Below are positions 17,582 through 26,484 of a stretch of 64,000 nt of DNA, one piece after another (positions within the stretch are counted from its first letter, which is position 1; every line of letters starts with the position of its first letter). The notes beneath the pieces were generated by a model. That model did no database searches and was not told where the DNA came from. It saw only the letters and a program-made list of their open reading frames with translations. Source of the stretch: Xaviernesmea rhizosphaerae. GTDB lineage: Bacteria; Pseudomonadota; Alphaproteobacteria; Rhizobiales; Rhizobiaceae. Position numbers and translations under genes: made by a program. The stretch covers positions 88,137 to 152,136 of the forward strand of contig NZ_MKIO01000038.1 of the NCBI RefSeq assembly GCF_001938945.1. The letters are read 5' to 3'.

Positions 17582-17965
17582 ATGCTGATCCTGATTGCCG
17601 GACCCTATCGCTCCGGAACCAATGACGACCCTGCGCTGATGGCGCAAAATCTCAAGAAACTGGAAGCCCCCTCCTATGCCCTGTTTCAGGCTGGCCATGT
17701 GCCGATGATCGGCGAATGGGTGGCGCTGCCGGTCTGGCACGCGGCCGGCGGAGCGGCTGTGGGTGACGCGCTCTATGAGGAAATCTTCCACCCGGTGGCC
17801 GGGCGGCTTCTGGCGCTGTGCGACGGGGTGCTGAGACTGCCAGGCGCCTCGAAGGGCGCCGACAATGATGTTCGCATCGCCCGGGAGCGCGGCATTCCGG
17901 TCTGGACCCGTCTCGAAGATGTGCCCGGCGTGACGGCTTCTATTGCAGCAAAGATCGCGCTATAG
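17582..17965 (+). CDS. DUF4406 family protein
   Basis: 127 residues with the nucleoside 2-deoxyribosyltransferase-like fold of DUF4406: MLILIAGPYRSG at the N-terminus and GADNDVRIARERGIPVW near the end, the latter containing the Asp/Glu region that in related enzymes contacts ribose. Enzyme activity is unproven for the family. ATG 17582 has GGAGAAG six bases upstream. It diverges from the DeoR regulator, its likely controller. Confidence 0.8.
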   Translation: MLILIAGPYRSGTNDDPALMAQNLKKLEAPSYALFQAGHVPMIGEWVALPVWHAAGGAAVGDALYEEIFHPVAGRLLALCDGVLRLPGASKGADNDVRIARERGIPVWTRLEDVPGVTASIAAKIAL

Positions 17966-18035
17966 GCTGCTCAAGGCAGCAGGGAAGCAACGCGTCGCCC
18001 CTGGTCACGAAGATCGCGGGCGCCATCGCTTGGCG

Positions 18036-18287
18036 TCAGCACTGGTACTGAATGATCGTATAGCTGACGCCGACGATATCGCCATTCGGCGCGCGGATGA
18101 AGTTCGGGACATATTGCGGATCGGGCGGCACACAAACCTGACCCGACGCATCAGCCGTGTCGTAGGCTGTCACGGTGGTTGCCTGCTCGCGCGCATAGTC
18201 CGCTGGCGGCTGGAGCGCGGCAAAAGCGGGCGCGGACGCGGATGTGAGCGCCAGGACAAAAGCGGAAAGACGCAATGCTGTGCACAT
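18036..18287 (-). CDS. Small secreted hypothetical protein
   Basis: 83 residues from ATG 18287 (GAGG upstream). Residues 1-23 form a clear signal peptide ending SAPAFA; the mature part is about 60 residues, with Cys in QVCVPPD and at the very C-terminus. No domain recognised; periplasmic. An EcfG-type promoter at 18327-18352 lies about 40 bp upstream, which points to general stress control. Confidence 0.7.
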   Translation of the reverse strand: MCTALRLSAFVLALTSASAPAFAALQPPADYAREQATTVTAYDTADASGQVCVPPDPQYVPNFIRAPNGDIVGVSYTIIQYQC

Positions 18288-18326
18288 GGGACAACCTCGC
18301 TGAGCGTGTAGGCGGATTGACCAGAC

Positions 18327-18352
18327 AACCCGATTTTCCGGCTTTTTGTTCC
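18327..18352 (-). promoter_or_regulatory. EcfG-type promoter (GGAAC-N17-GGTT)
   Basis: On the minus strand GGAAC (18352-18348) is separated by 17 bp from GGTT (18330-18327). The alphaproteobacterial general stress consensus is GGAAC-N16/17-CGTT. It precedes the small secreted protein by a fitting distance. Confidence 0.55.
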
Positions 18353-18556
18353 GCCGCACATTAACCTTTTCTCAAGCTTTCGGCCGGGCACGCCGGCGCG
18401 TCTGTGCCCGATCGTGCGGCATGGTCATGTCGAAAAGTGGCTTGACGACGCGCGGCTGCGGCAGGAACAAGCGGATCATCGGCAGCCGGTATGTCGCGTC
18501 TGGCTTCGGAATCGGCTTACAAGGCCTTACTCGCTGCAAAGGAAGGCATTCGCATC

Positions 18557-19060
18557 ATGGACATGCTGGTCAAACTCTATGAGCTCACACCCGATCCGGC
18601 GCTCGATCGGCGCATGGCGGACGAGGGCATCATCATCCGCCGCGCACTGGCGCCGGAGTTGAAGCCCCTGACCGACTGGATCCTGCCGCGCTTCGGCGCG
18701 GGCTGGGTTGGCGAGGCGACGATCGCGCTGGCCCGCCAGCCGGTCAGCTGCTTCATCGCGATAAAGGATGGCGCGCTTGTCGGCTTCGCCTGCCACGAGG
18801 CCACGGCCAAGGGCTTCTTCGGACCGACCGGGGTCGATGAGAGTTGCCGTGGCAAGGGCGTGGGACAAGCGCTGCTCCTGCGCACCCTTCTCGACATGCG
18901 CGACCAGGGCTATGCCTATGGCGTGATCGGCGGCGCCGGCCCCACCGGCTTTTACCAGCGCACCGTGGGCGCGGTGGCGATCGAAGGCTCCGTTCCCGGT
19001 ATCTATCGCGGCATGCTGCAGACGGCCGCTCCAAGCGGCGTGGCCGGCAACACCAAGTAG
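18557..19060 (+). CDS. GNAT family N-acetyltransferase
   Basis: 167 residues from ATG 18557 with GGAAGG 12 bases upstream; longer in-frame starts exist but lack a ribosome site. The acetyl-CoA binding motif A is VDESCRGKGVGQALLLRTL, and GFACHEATAKGFFGPTGV precedes it. Substrate unknown. It stands alone between the small secreted protein and phrB. Confidence 0.85.
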   Translation: MDMLVKLYELTPDPALDRRMADEGIIIRRALAPELKPLTDWILPRFGAGWVGEATIALARQPVSCFIAIKDGALVGFACHEATAKGFFGPTGVDESCRGKGVGQALLLRTLLDMRDQGYAYGVIGGAGPTGFYQRTVGAVAIEGSVPGIYRGMLQTAAPSGVAGNTK

Positions 19061-19164
19061 ATCGAAGGCTTTGGCGCCGCATCCTCTTTCATGAAGCCTG
19101 CGGCGCCGTTGCGCAGGGAATTCTCGCGCGCGAGCAAAGAAATTCCGGCGTCGCACCGCGCGCC

Positions 19165-19193
19165 TGATCCGCCCGTCATCACTCCGCGTAAAG
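19165..19193 (+). promoter_or_regulatory. Candidate sigmaE/ChrR-type (ECF) promoter of the phrB operon
   Basis: TGATCC (19165-19170), 18 bp, then TAAAG (19189-19193). The Rhodobacter sphaeroides sigmaE consensus is TGATCC-N18-TAAGA. The -10 overlaps the ribosome site and lies only 7 bp before the ATG, so transcripts would have almost no leader. Confidence 0.5.
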
Positions 19194-19199
19194 GAGTTG

Positions 19200-20672
19200 A
19201 TGAACAAGAACAGCCATCATAGCTCCGGCAGCGCCGGCCCATCGCCCGTGATCCTGTGGCTGCGCAAGGATCTTCGGCTTCAGGACAATCACGCGCTGAA
19301 GGCGGCTGCGGACTGCGGCGCGCCGGTCATCTGCCTGTATATACGCGAACCGCAGGACGGGCTGGGGCCGCTGGGTGCGGCGCAGGCCTGGTGGCTGCAC
19401 CATTCGCTGGAACGTTTCGCCGAGGCGATCGAAGGTCTCGGCAACCGGCTGATCCTGCGCTCGGGTGAAGCCGGCGCGGTTCTCGGCGCGCTTATCGCCG
19501 AGACAGGCGCGCGCACCATCTTCTGGAACCGCCGCTACGACCCCGAGGCGGCCGCTGTCGACAAGGCGCTGAAGGCGCATTTCGAAGGCGAGGGTCTGCA
19601 GGTTAAGAGCTTTGCCGGCCAGCTTCTGCATGAGCCGACCCGGCTGAAGACCAAGAGCGGCGGGCCTTTCCGTGTCTATTCGCCTTTCTGGCGCGCCTTC
19701 GAGGCCTCGGGCGAACCGGATGCGCCGCTGGAGGCGCCAGCCGCCCTGCCCGCGCCAGACCGCTTTCCGAAGAGCGAGACGCTTGCCGATTGGGCGCTGC
19801 TGCCGGTCAAACCCAATTGGGCGGAGGAATTCGATGGGATCTGGACGCCGGGCGAGGCCGGCGCGCTTACGCGGCTCGATCGTTTCGTGGCGGAGCGGCT
19901 GAAGACCTATCGCGCGGGCCGTGAACGGCCGGCGCTGGATGGCTCCTCCGGCCTGTCGCCGCATCTGGCCATGGGCGAGATCTCGCCCGCCACCATCTGG
20001 CAGGCCACCATGGGACTGTCGGACAGGATTCCGGTCGAGGAGATCATCGCGTTTCGGCGCGAGATCGTCTGGCGGGAATATTCCTATCATCTCCTGTTTC
20101 ATCACCCGGATCTGCCGCGCGAAAATCTGAACCGCCGCTTTGACCGGCTCGGCTGGCAAGGCAGCGAGGAGGACTTCGCGCGCTGGTGCCGGGGCGAGAC
20201 CGGCTATCCCATCGTCGATGCCGGCATGCGCCAGCTCTGGCGGCACGGGGCCATGCACAATCGCGTGCGCATGATCGCCGCCTCCTTCCTGGTCAAGGAC
20301 CTCTTGATCGACTGGCGGCGCGGCGAGGCCTGGTTCCGCGACACGCTGGTCGATGCCGACCCGGCCAGCAATGGCGTGAACTGGCAATGGGTGGCAGGAT
20401 GCGGCGCCGATGCCGCGCCGTTCTTCCGCGTGTTCAATCCCATTCTGCAGGGGGAGAAATTCGATCCGAAGGGCGACTATGTCCGCCGCTTCGTTCCCGA
20501 GCTTGCCCGCCTGCCCGACCGCTATCTCCACCGCCCCTTCGAGGCGCCTTCGAGCGTGCTGGCCGAGGCCGGCATCACGCTCGGCAAGACCTATCCGCTG
20601 CCGCAGGTCGATCACGCCCGTGCCCGCGACCGCGCTCTGACCGCCTATCGTTCCGTCAAGGATGCTTCATGA
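19200..20672 (+). CDS. phrB: Deoxyribodipyrimidine photolyase (class I CPD)
   Basis: 490 residues. The N-terminal antenna domain opens with VILWLRKDLRLQDNHAL; the C-terminal FAD domain is well conserved, including TGYPIVDAGMRQLWRHGAMH and NWQWVAGCGADAAPFFRVFN. It splits cyclobutane pyrimidine dimers with light. ATG 19200 follows AAAGGAG; a GTG at 19248 would also leave the core intact. First gene of a tight operon: its stop overlaps the next ATG (ATGA). It is preceded by a sigmaE-type promoter. Confidence 0.94.
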   Translation: MNKNSHHSSGSAGPSPVILWLRKDLRLQDNHALKAAADCGAPVICLYIREPQDGLGPLGAAQAWWLHHSLERFAEAIEGLGNRLILRSGEAGAVLGALIAETGARTIFWNRRYDPEAAAVDKALKAHFEGEGLQVKSFAGQLLHEPTRLKTKSGGPFRVYSPFWRAFEASGEPDAPLEAPAALPAPDRFPKSETLADWALLPVKPNWAEEFDGIWTPGEAGALTRLDRFVAERLKTYRAGRERPALDGSSGLSPHLAMGEISPATIWQATMGLSDRIPVEEIIAFRREIVWREYSYHLLFHHPDLPRENLNRRFDRLGWQGSEEDFARWCRGETGYPIVDAGMRQLWRHGAMHNRVRMIAASFLVKDLLIDWRRGEAWFRDTLVDADPASNGVNWQWVAGCGADAAPFFRVFNPILQGEKFDPKGDYVRRFVPELARLPDRYLHRPFEAPSSVLAEAGITLGKTYPLPQVDHARARDRALTAYRSVKDAS

Positions 20673-22021
20673 CCAAGATCGTCTCCCTCAATGCCCATCG
20701 CCCCGCACATGGCGCAGGCCACCAGCCGCGCCTGAAGGTGGCTGTGATCGGCTCCGGTATTTCTGGCAGCTCCGCCGCCTGGGCGCTGAACGACGTGCAC
20801 GATGTGACGCTGTTTGAGAAGGATGCCCGGCCCGGCGGTCATACGGCCACGGTGGATGTCGATTATAACGGCCGGATGATCGCGGTCGATACCGGCTTCA
20901 TCGTCTATAACGAGGCCAATTATCCCAATCTCACCGCGCTCTTCGACCTCCTGAAGGTCAAGACCCATCCGACCAGCATGAGCTTTTCCCTGTCGCTGGA
21001 CGAGGGTGCGCTGGAGTGGAAGGGCGGGCCCTTTTCCAGCCTCTTCGCGCAGAAGCGCAATCTGGTGCGCCCCTCCTTCCTGCTGATGCTCAAGGAAATC
21101 CTGCGGTTCAACCGCGTCTGCCTGGCCGACCGCAGCGCCGGCCGGCTGGAGGCCATGTCGATCGGTGAATATCTCGACTGGCGCGGCTTCTCTCCCGGTT
21201 TTACCAACAACTATCTGATCCCGATGGCAGCCGCGATCTGGTCGGCGCCGCCGAACCGGATGATGGAATTCCCCGCCTGGCATTTCGTCCGCTTCTTCGA
21301 CAATCACCGGCTGATCTATTCCAGGCCGCATCCCTGGCGCACGGTGGTGGGCGGCAGCCGCACCTATCTCAACCGGCTCCTGACACCGCTCGCCGGCCGC
21401 ATCCGCCTGTCCGCCGGCCTGCGCGCCATCCAGCGCGACGCCACCGGCGTGACGCTGATCGACGCGGCCGGCCACGCGGAACGCTTCGACAAAGTCGTCA
21501 TTGCCACCCATAGCGACCAGGCGCGCGCGCTGCTGGCCGATGCCACGCCGGTGGAGGAGGAGATTCTCTCCGCCGTGCCCTACCAGGCCAATCGCGTGGT
21601 GCTGCACCGCGACCGGACGCTGATGCCACGGCGCGAGAAGGTGTGGGCCTCCTGGAACTATCTGCGCTCCAGCAGCGCGGAAGGCGCCCATCGCGTCGCC
21701 GTCAGTTACTGGATGAACAATCTCCAGCCGATCGATGCGGCCTGCCCGCTTTTCGTCACGCTCAACCCCGAGCGCGAGCCGGACCCGAAGCTGGTCTTCG
21801 GCGAATATAGCTATGACCACCCGCAGTTCAGCGGTCGCTCCATGCAGGCCCAGGAACGGCTCGCGACCATTCAGGGCGACAACCACACCTATTTCGCCGG
21901 CGCCTGGACCGGCTACGGTTTCCATGAGGACGGTCTTTCCTCCGGTCTTGCGGCGGCCGAAGCGCTCGGCGCCACTGTTCCCTGGCGCAGCCGCGCCGGC
22001 TTCGTGCAGGCGGCGGAATGA
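20669..22021 (+). CDS. FAD-dependent amine-oxidase-like protein of the phr-cfa locus
   Basis: 450 residues from ATG 20669, overlapping the phrB stop by four bases. The dinucleotide-binding motif GSGISGSSAAWAL and the ribose-binding acidic end FEKDARPGGHTATV lie near 32-60; the C-terminal FAD contact is FAGAWTGYGFHEDGLSSGL. Homologues sit beside cyclopropane synthase genes in many bacteria, and a family member in Rhodobacter belongs to the sigmaE singlet-oxygen regulon with a role in lipid modification. The exact reaction here is inferred, not shown. Its stop overlaps the DUF1365 start. Confidence 0.88.
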   Translation: MTKIVSLNAHRPAHGAGHQPRLKVAVIGSGISGSSAAWALNDVHDVTLFEKDARPGGHTATVDVDYNGRMIAVDTGFIVYNEANYPNLTALFDLLKVKTHPTSMSFSLSLDEGALEWKGGPFSSLFAQKRNLVRPSFLLMLKEILRFNRVCLADRSAGRLEAMSIGEYLDWRGFSPGFTNNYLIPMAAAIWSAPPNRMMEFPAWHFVRFFDNHRLIYSRPHPWRTVVGGSRTYLNRLLTPLAGRIRLSAGLRAIQRDATGVTLIDAAGHAERFDKVVIATHSDQARALLADATPVEEEILSAVPYQANRVVLHRDRTLMPRREKVWASWNYLRSSSAEGAHRVAVSYWMNNLQPIDAACPLFVTLNPEREPDPKLVFGEYSYDHPQFSGRSMQAQERLATIQGDNHTYFAGAWTGYGFHEDGLSSGLAAAEALGATVPWRSRAGFVQAAE

Positions 22022-22893
22022 CCGTGACCCACTACCCGCCGCCGGTGCAAGGCGCTGCGCCAGCGGCGGCGCTCTATGTCGGCGAGGTCATGCACCAGCG
22101 CATGCGCACGGTGGTCAGGCGCTTCTCCTACAGCGTCTTCTCGCTTGTCATCGATCTCGACCGGCTCGATGAGGCGGACCGTCAGGCGCGGCTGTTCTCG
22201 GTCAACCGGTTCAATCTCCTAGCCTTTCACGAGGCGGACCATCTGCCCGGGGACGACGCGGGCCTGCGGGCGCGGTTCGACGGCCTGCTGGCCCAGGCGG
22301 GCTTGAGCGAACGGGCGGCGCGCGTCGATCTTGTCTGTTATCCGCGCATGCTCGGCTGGGTCTTTAATCCGATCGCGGTCTATTACGCCTATCGGGCGAG
22401 CGGCGATCTCCTGGCGATCGTCTATGAGGTGCGCAACACCTTCGGCGACCGCCACAGCTATGTCTGCCCTGTTATGCCCGGACAGGTTTCTCCGGCCGGC
22501 ATTCGTCAGGAGGCCGCCAAGCGCATGCATGTCTCGCCCTTTCTGGGGCTCGAAGGCACCTATCATTTCCGCATGACCGCGCCGGGCGAAAGCCTGCGCT
22601 GGCGCATTCTGGAGACGGACGCGCAAGGGCCGATCCTGGCGGCGACCTTTTCCGGCAGGCGGCAGGAACTTTCCAGCCGCGCCATTGTCTCTCAACTGGC
22701 GCGAATTCCGCATCTGACACTCAAGGTTCTCGGCGCAATCCATTGGCAGGCCTTGAAGATCTGGATGTCGGGCGTGCGCTTCCACTCGCGGCCGCCGCCG
22801 CGCGAAGGCGTTAGCCTCTGGCCGCGCGACGCAGCGGCACGGGGTCAGATTTCTCCTCATCCGCCCGTTGGCGGGTCGGCGGATTACGGTTAA
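22018..22893 (+). CDS. DUF1365 family protein
   Basis: 291 residues, typical of DUF1365. Recognisable stretches are YVGEVMHQRMRTVVRRF, the central PRMLGWVFNPIAVYYAY and VSPFLGLEGTYHFRM. Function is unknown, but the gene is consistently placed between the flavin oxidoreductase and the cyclopropane-type methyltransferase, implying a shared step in fatty-acid or phospholipid modification. The ATG overlaps the preceding stop by four bases. Confidence 0.9.
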   Translation: MTVTHYPPPVQGAAPAAALYVGEVMHQRMRTVVRRFSYSVFSLVIDLDRLDEADRQARLFSVNRFNLLAFHEADHLPGDDAGLRARFDGLLAQAGLSERAARVDLVCYPRMLGWVFNPIAVYYAYRASGDLLAIVYEVRNTFGDRHSYVCPVMPGQVSPAGIRQEAAKRMHVSPFLGLEGTYHFRMTAPGESLRWRILETDAQGPILAATFSGRRQELSSRAIVSQLARIPHLTLKVLGAIHWQALKIWMSGVRFHSRPPPREGVSLWPRDAAARGQISPHPPVGGSADYG

Positions 22894-22933
22894 TTTATGA
22901 TGGCAGGCAATGATGGCTGAAGGGTGCTCGTCC

Positions 22934-24187
22934 ATGACAATGACAGACGCGTATCACGACCCGCGCGACAAGACGGTGCGTCTTTCGGCGGAAAACATCG
23001 CCCGGTTCGTCCGGGATCTCCCGGCCCGCGCGCAGATGGTTCTGCGCGGGCTTATTCACATGCAGACCGGTTCGCTGATGCTGACCCTTCCGGACGGCCG
23101 GACCGTGATGATAAACGGGCGCACGCCGGGGCCGGCCGCGGAGGTGACCCTGCACAACTGGAACCTGCCGCAGCGGGCGCTGACCGGCGGCACCATCGCT
23201 GTGGCCGAGACCTATATGGACGGAGACTGGGAAAGCCCCGATGTCGGCGCCTTTCTCGAACTGTTTCTCGTCAATGCCGAGGTCGGCCGTCATTTTCCCA
23301 ATGGCGCGCGCGGGCTGCTGCTGATGATCGAGAAGCTGCGCCACTGGATGAACCGCAACACCAAGTCCGGCTCCCGGCGCAACATCGCGGCGCATTACGA
23401 TCTCGGCAACAGCTTCTACAGCCTGTGGCTCGATCCTTCCATGACCTATTCCTCCGCCCTTTATGCCGATGGCATCGAGGACCTGGAACAGGCGCAGCGG
23501 GCCAAATATCGGGCGCTGGCCGAGGCCGCCGGCATCGGGCCTGACGATCATGTTCTCGAGGTCGGCTGCGGCTGGGGCGGCTTTGCCGAATATGCGGCCG
23601 GCGAGATCGGCTGCCGCGTGACCGGGCTGACCATCAGCCGGGAGCAGCTGAGTTTCGCCCAGGCGCGGATGGAGAAGGCCGGCCTGTCAGACAAGGTGAC
23701 GCTGAAATTCCAGGACTACCGGGACGAAACGGGCGTCTATGACAAGATCGTCTCGATCGAGATGTTCGAAGCCGTCGGCGAGAAATATTGGTCGACCTAT
23801 TTCAGCCAGCTGCGCAAATGCCTGAAGCCGGGCGGCAGAGCGGGGATCCAGGTGATCACCATCAAGCCGGAAAGCTACCGCGAGTACCGCGCCAATCCGG
23901 ATTTCATCCAGAAATATGTCTTCCCCGGCGGCATGCTGCCGACGCGCGAGCATCTGGTCGACGTGGCCGCCGCCGCTGGCCTGTCGATGGTCGGCGACAT
24001 GGGCTTTGGCCGGGACTATGCGCGCACGCTCGCCGCATGGCGCGACCGCTTCCATGCCGTCTGGGACCGGATCGAGCCGATGGGCTTCGACCTGCGCTTC
24101 AAGCGCCTGTGGGAATTCTATCTCTATTATTGCGAGGCGGGATTCCGGGCGCGCAACATCGATGTACGCCAAGTGATTTACGAATGA
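22934..24187 (+). CDS. Cyclopropane-fatty-acyl-phospholipid synthase family methyltransferase
   Basis: 417 residues from ATG 22934 (GAAGGG nine bases upstream); ATGs at 22910/22913 give 8 more residues with a poor site. The SAM site is VLEVGCGWGGFAEYAA, preceded by the CFA-family AAHYDLGNSFYSLWLDPSMTYSSA and followed by KIVSIEMFEAVGEKYW. It transfers a methyl(ene) from SAM to unsaturated phospholipid acyl chains at the membrane. In the same transcription unit as phrB, the flavin oxidoreductase and DUF1365. In Rhodobacter, close relatives modify fatty acids in response to singlet oxygen. Confidence 0.92.
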   Translation: MTMTDAYHDPRDKTVRLSAENIARFVRDLPARAQMVLRGLIHMQTGSLMLTLPDGRTVMINGRTPGPAAEVTLHNWNLPQRALTGGTIAVAETYMDGDWESPDVGAFLELFLVNAEVGRHFPNGARGLLLMIEKLRHWMNRNTKSGSRRNIAAHYDLGNSFYSLWLDPSMTYSSALYADGIEDLEQAQRAKYRALAEAAGIGPDDHVLEVGCGWGGFAEYAAGEIGCRVTGLTISREQLSFAQARMEKAGLSDKVTLKFQDYRDETGVYDKIVSIEMFEAVGEKYWSTYFSQLRKCLKPGGRAGIQVITIKPESYREYRANPDFIQKYVFPGGMLPTREHLVDVAAAAGLSMVGDMGFGRDYARTLAAWRDRFHAVWDRIEPMGFDLRFKRLWEFYLYYCEAGFRARNIDVRQVIYE

Positions 24188-24190
24188 TTT

Positions 24191-24205
24191 CAGATCACTG
24201 ATCTG
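24191..24205. repeat. Inverted repeat CAGATCA-C-TGATCTG
   Basis: Perfect 7-bp arms around one base, four bases after the stop of the methyltransferase gene. It may be an operator for the downstream MFS gene; no regulator can be named. Confidence 0.35.
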
Positions 24206-24233
24206 ATTTTCTCATCTATCGATTGATGACAAG

Positions 24234-24266
24234 AAGGCCCCGTGGACATGATCTGCGGGGCCTTTT
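24234..24266 (+). terminator. Rho-independent terminator after the methyltransferase
   Basis: AAGGCCCC (24234-24241) pairs with GGGGCCTT (24257-24264), followed by TT. It separates the operon from the MFS gene, which may be reached by read-through. Confidence 0.65.
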
Positions 24267-24309
24267 GCGTCGTAAAGGTCGCCGACATGCTCAACCGGAA
24301 GGCCGGCCT

Positions 24310-25593
24310 TTGCTCCCCCGCAGAACCCTTCTCGCCTATGCGCTGCCTGCGGCCCCGCTCGCCGCGCTCGGCCTGCCGCTCTATGCGCTCGTTCCGACCT
24401 ATTATGTCGAGACGGTCGGTCTGCCGGTCGCCGCGGTCGGCTGGGTGGTGCTGATGATCCGGCTGGTCGATGCCGTCAGCGATCCCGCCGTCGGCCTGTT
24501 TGCCGATCGGATCCGCCCGCGCTTCGGACGGCGGCGCAGCCTGTTCCTGAGCGGGCTTCCGGTCACGGCGCTGGCGGCGATCATGCTCTATCGGCCGCCA
24601 GACGGGGCGGGGCTCGTCTGGCTCGGCCTCTGGGGCGCGCTGGTGTCGATCGGCTTTACCCTGGTGCAGGTGCCCTATTCCGCCTGGGGCGCGGAACTCG
24701 TGCGCGACTATCACGGCCGCACGCGCCTTGCCGCCTGGCGCGAAAGCGTGACGGTCGTCGGCACGCTGATCGCCATCGCCCTGCCCTTTTCCATCGGGTT
24801 TGCGCCAGGCCAGTCCGGGCTCGCCCTGCTCGGCTTCGTCACCGGCGGCCTGCTGATTCTGACCGGCCTTCTGGCGGTCGCAAGCGTGCCCGAACCCGAA
24901 GCTGTCGGCACGGCCGGTATGCGTCCGCAAGAGGGCCTGCGGCTTCTGGCCGAGAACAGGCCGTTCCGGCGGCTGATCCTTGCCTATTTCGTCAATGGTC
25001 TGGCCAATGGCATCCCGGCGACACTGTTCCTCATCTTCGTGTCGGCGCGGCTGGATCTGGAAAGCCTGCGTGGCCCGCTTCTGTTTCTCTATTTCCTCTC
25101 GGCCATCGCCGGGGTGCCGCTGGCCAGTGCTGCCGCCCGCCGCTTCGGCAAGCACCGCGCCTGGTGCGCAGGCATGGTGCTTGCCTGCCTGATCTTCGCG
25201 CTGACGCCCTTGCTGCCGGCCGGCGCGGCGCTCGCCTTCGGGCTGATCTGCTTTTCCACCGGCCTGCTGCTCGGCTTCGATCTGGCGCTGCCGCCGGCGA
25301 TCCAGGCCGATGTGATCGATGCGGACGGCGCCGGCCCGGGCCGGGCCGGATTCTACTTCGCCGCATGGGGACTGGCCACCAAACTGTCGCTGGCAGCCGG
25401 GGCGGCCCTCACCTTTCCGCTGCTCGGCCTGTTCGGCTTCGATCCGGCCAGAGGCAGCGCCAATGATGCGACGGCGCTGATGGCGCTCGCGATGCTCTAT
25501 GCCTGGCTGCCGGTTGTGCTGAAGTTTATCGCCATCGCGCTGATGTGGCGCTTTCCGCTCGACGAAACCGCCCATCGCAATCTCCAGGGATAA
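24310..25593 (+). CDS. MFS transporter, GPH-like
   Basis: 427 residues from TTG 24310, with GGAAGG seven bases upstream; no in-frame ATG is available before the first membrane helix. About 11-12 hydrophobic helices. The motif RLVDAVSDPAVGLFADRIRPRFGRRR is the glycoside-pentoside-hexuronide:cation signature region. It lies behind a terminator but on the same strand as the phrB-cfa operon. A GPH-family symporter is a member of the Rhodobacter sigmaE locus too, so a link with the lipid-modifying genes is plausible. Substrate unknown. Confidence 0.85.
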   Translation: MLPRRTLLAYALPAAPLAALGLPLYALVPTYYVETVGLPVAAVGWVVLMIRLVDAVSDPAVGLFADRIRPRFGRRRSLFLSGLPVTALAAIMLYRPPDGAGLVWLGLWGALVSIGFTLVQVPYSAWGAELVRDYHGRTRLAAWRESVTVVGTLIAIALPFSIGFAPGQSGLALLGFVTGGLLILTGLLAVASVPEPEAVGTAGMRPQEGLRLLAENRPFRRLILAYFVNGLANGIPATLFLIFVSARLDLESLRGPLLFLYFLSAIAGVPLASAAARRFGKHRAWCAGMVLACLIFALTPLLPAGAALAFGLICFSTGLLLGFDLALPPAIQADVIDADGAGPGRAGFYFAAWGLATKLSLAAGAALTFPLLGLFGFDPARGSANDATALMALAMLYAWLPVVLKFIAIALMWRFPLDETAHRNLQG

Positions 25594-25617
25594 CCAGGGC
25601 GCCGCAGCCCCAAGAGG

Positions 25618-26433
25618 TCACTCCCGCCTCGTCTGCGCCGCTTCGGTGGCCAAGGGCCGGGTCTTCCAGCCGGTGGTGCGGTTGATCAGCGCGAAATAGA
25701 GCCCATAGGGCAGAAGGCGGGCGAGCTTGAGCCCGTAGGTGAAGCGCTTGGGAAAGGTGATCTCGAAGCCTTTGGCCGCCAACCCTTTGACGATCTCCGT
25801 CGCCGCCACGTCCGGCGTGACCAGCGCGGGCATCGGAAATTCGTTCTGTTCGGTTGCCGGCGTATCGACGAAACCGGGATTGATCACCTGGATGCGAATG
25901 CCGAGCTTGTCGAGATCGAAGCGCAGGCTCTCGGCCATGTTGATCAAGGCGGCCTTGGTCGCGCCATAGGCCGCGCTGGTCGGCAGTCCGCCATAGCCAG
26001 TCACCGAGGAGACGATGGCGATCTGGCCGCGGCCGGCCCGCTTCATCGCTTCCACCGTCGGCAGCAGGCAATGTACCGTGCCATTGAGATTGACCGCAAA
26101 GGTCTTGTCGAAATCCGCCTGCTTCATCGCCTCGCCATGCACGGGCAGGAACACGCCGGCATTGAGAACGGCGAGCGCCAGAGGGCCGCACTGCGCCTCG
26201 ATTTCGGCGACACTTTCAAGAACTGCCTCGGCATTCGTGACATCGGCAGGAAAAGCATGGATTCGCCCAGCGCCTTCCGCCACGAGTGCGGCGAGCTTCG
26301 CCTGATCGCGCGCCGTTGCAGCAACGGTGAAACCTGCAGCGGCGAGCTTCAGCGCGACAGCGCGGCCAATGCCGGAACTGGCGCCCGTCACCCAGGCGCA
26401 ACCATGCTCTGGTCTGGCGGTAAAATCGGTCAT
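25618..26433 (-). CDS. Short-chain dehydrogenase/reductase
   Basis: 271 residues. The cofactor motif TGASSGIG (about 16-23), the NAG motif LNAGVFLP, the catalytic Ser in IVSSVTGYGG and Tyr/Lys in YGATK are all present. The acidic residue after beta-2 is absent and Arg follows (ATARDQAKL), suggesting NADP(H). It is 51 bp downstream of the chrR-like gene on the same strand, so probably co-transcribed; SDRs occur in the analogous Rhodobacter sigmaE locus. It has AGGAG before ATG 26433. Confidence 0.92.
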   Translation of the reverse strand: MTDFTARPEHGCAWVTGASSGIGRAVALKLAAAGFTVAATARDQAKLAALVAEGAGRIHAFPADVTNAEAVLESVAEIEAQCGPLALAVLNAGVFLPVHGEAMKQADFDKTFAVNLNGTVHCLLPTVEAMKRAGRGQIAIVSSVTGYGGLPTSAAYGATKAALINMAESLRFDLDKLGIRIQVINPGFVDTPATEQNEFPMPALVTPDVAATEIVKGLAAKGFEITFPKRFTYGLKLARLLPYGLYFALINRTTGWKTRPLATEAAQTRRE

Positions 26434-26484
26434 CGCGCGCGCTCCTGGCCTGTCTTCGTTACACAGGCATACGCAGCGCCAACC

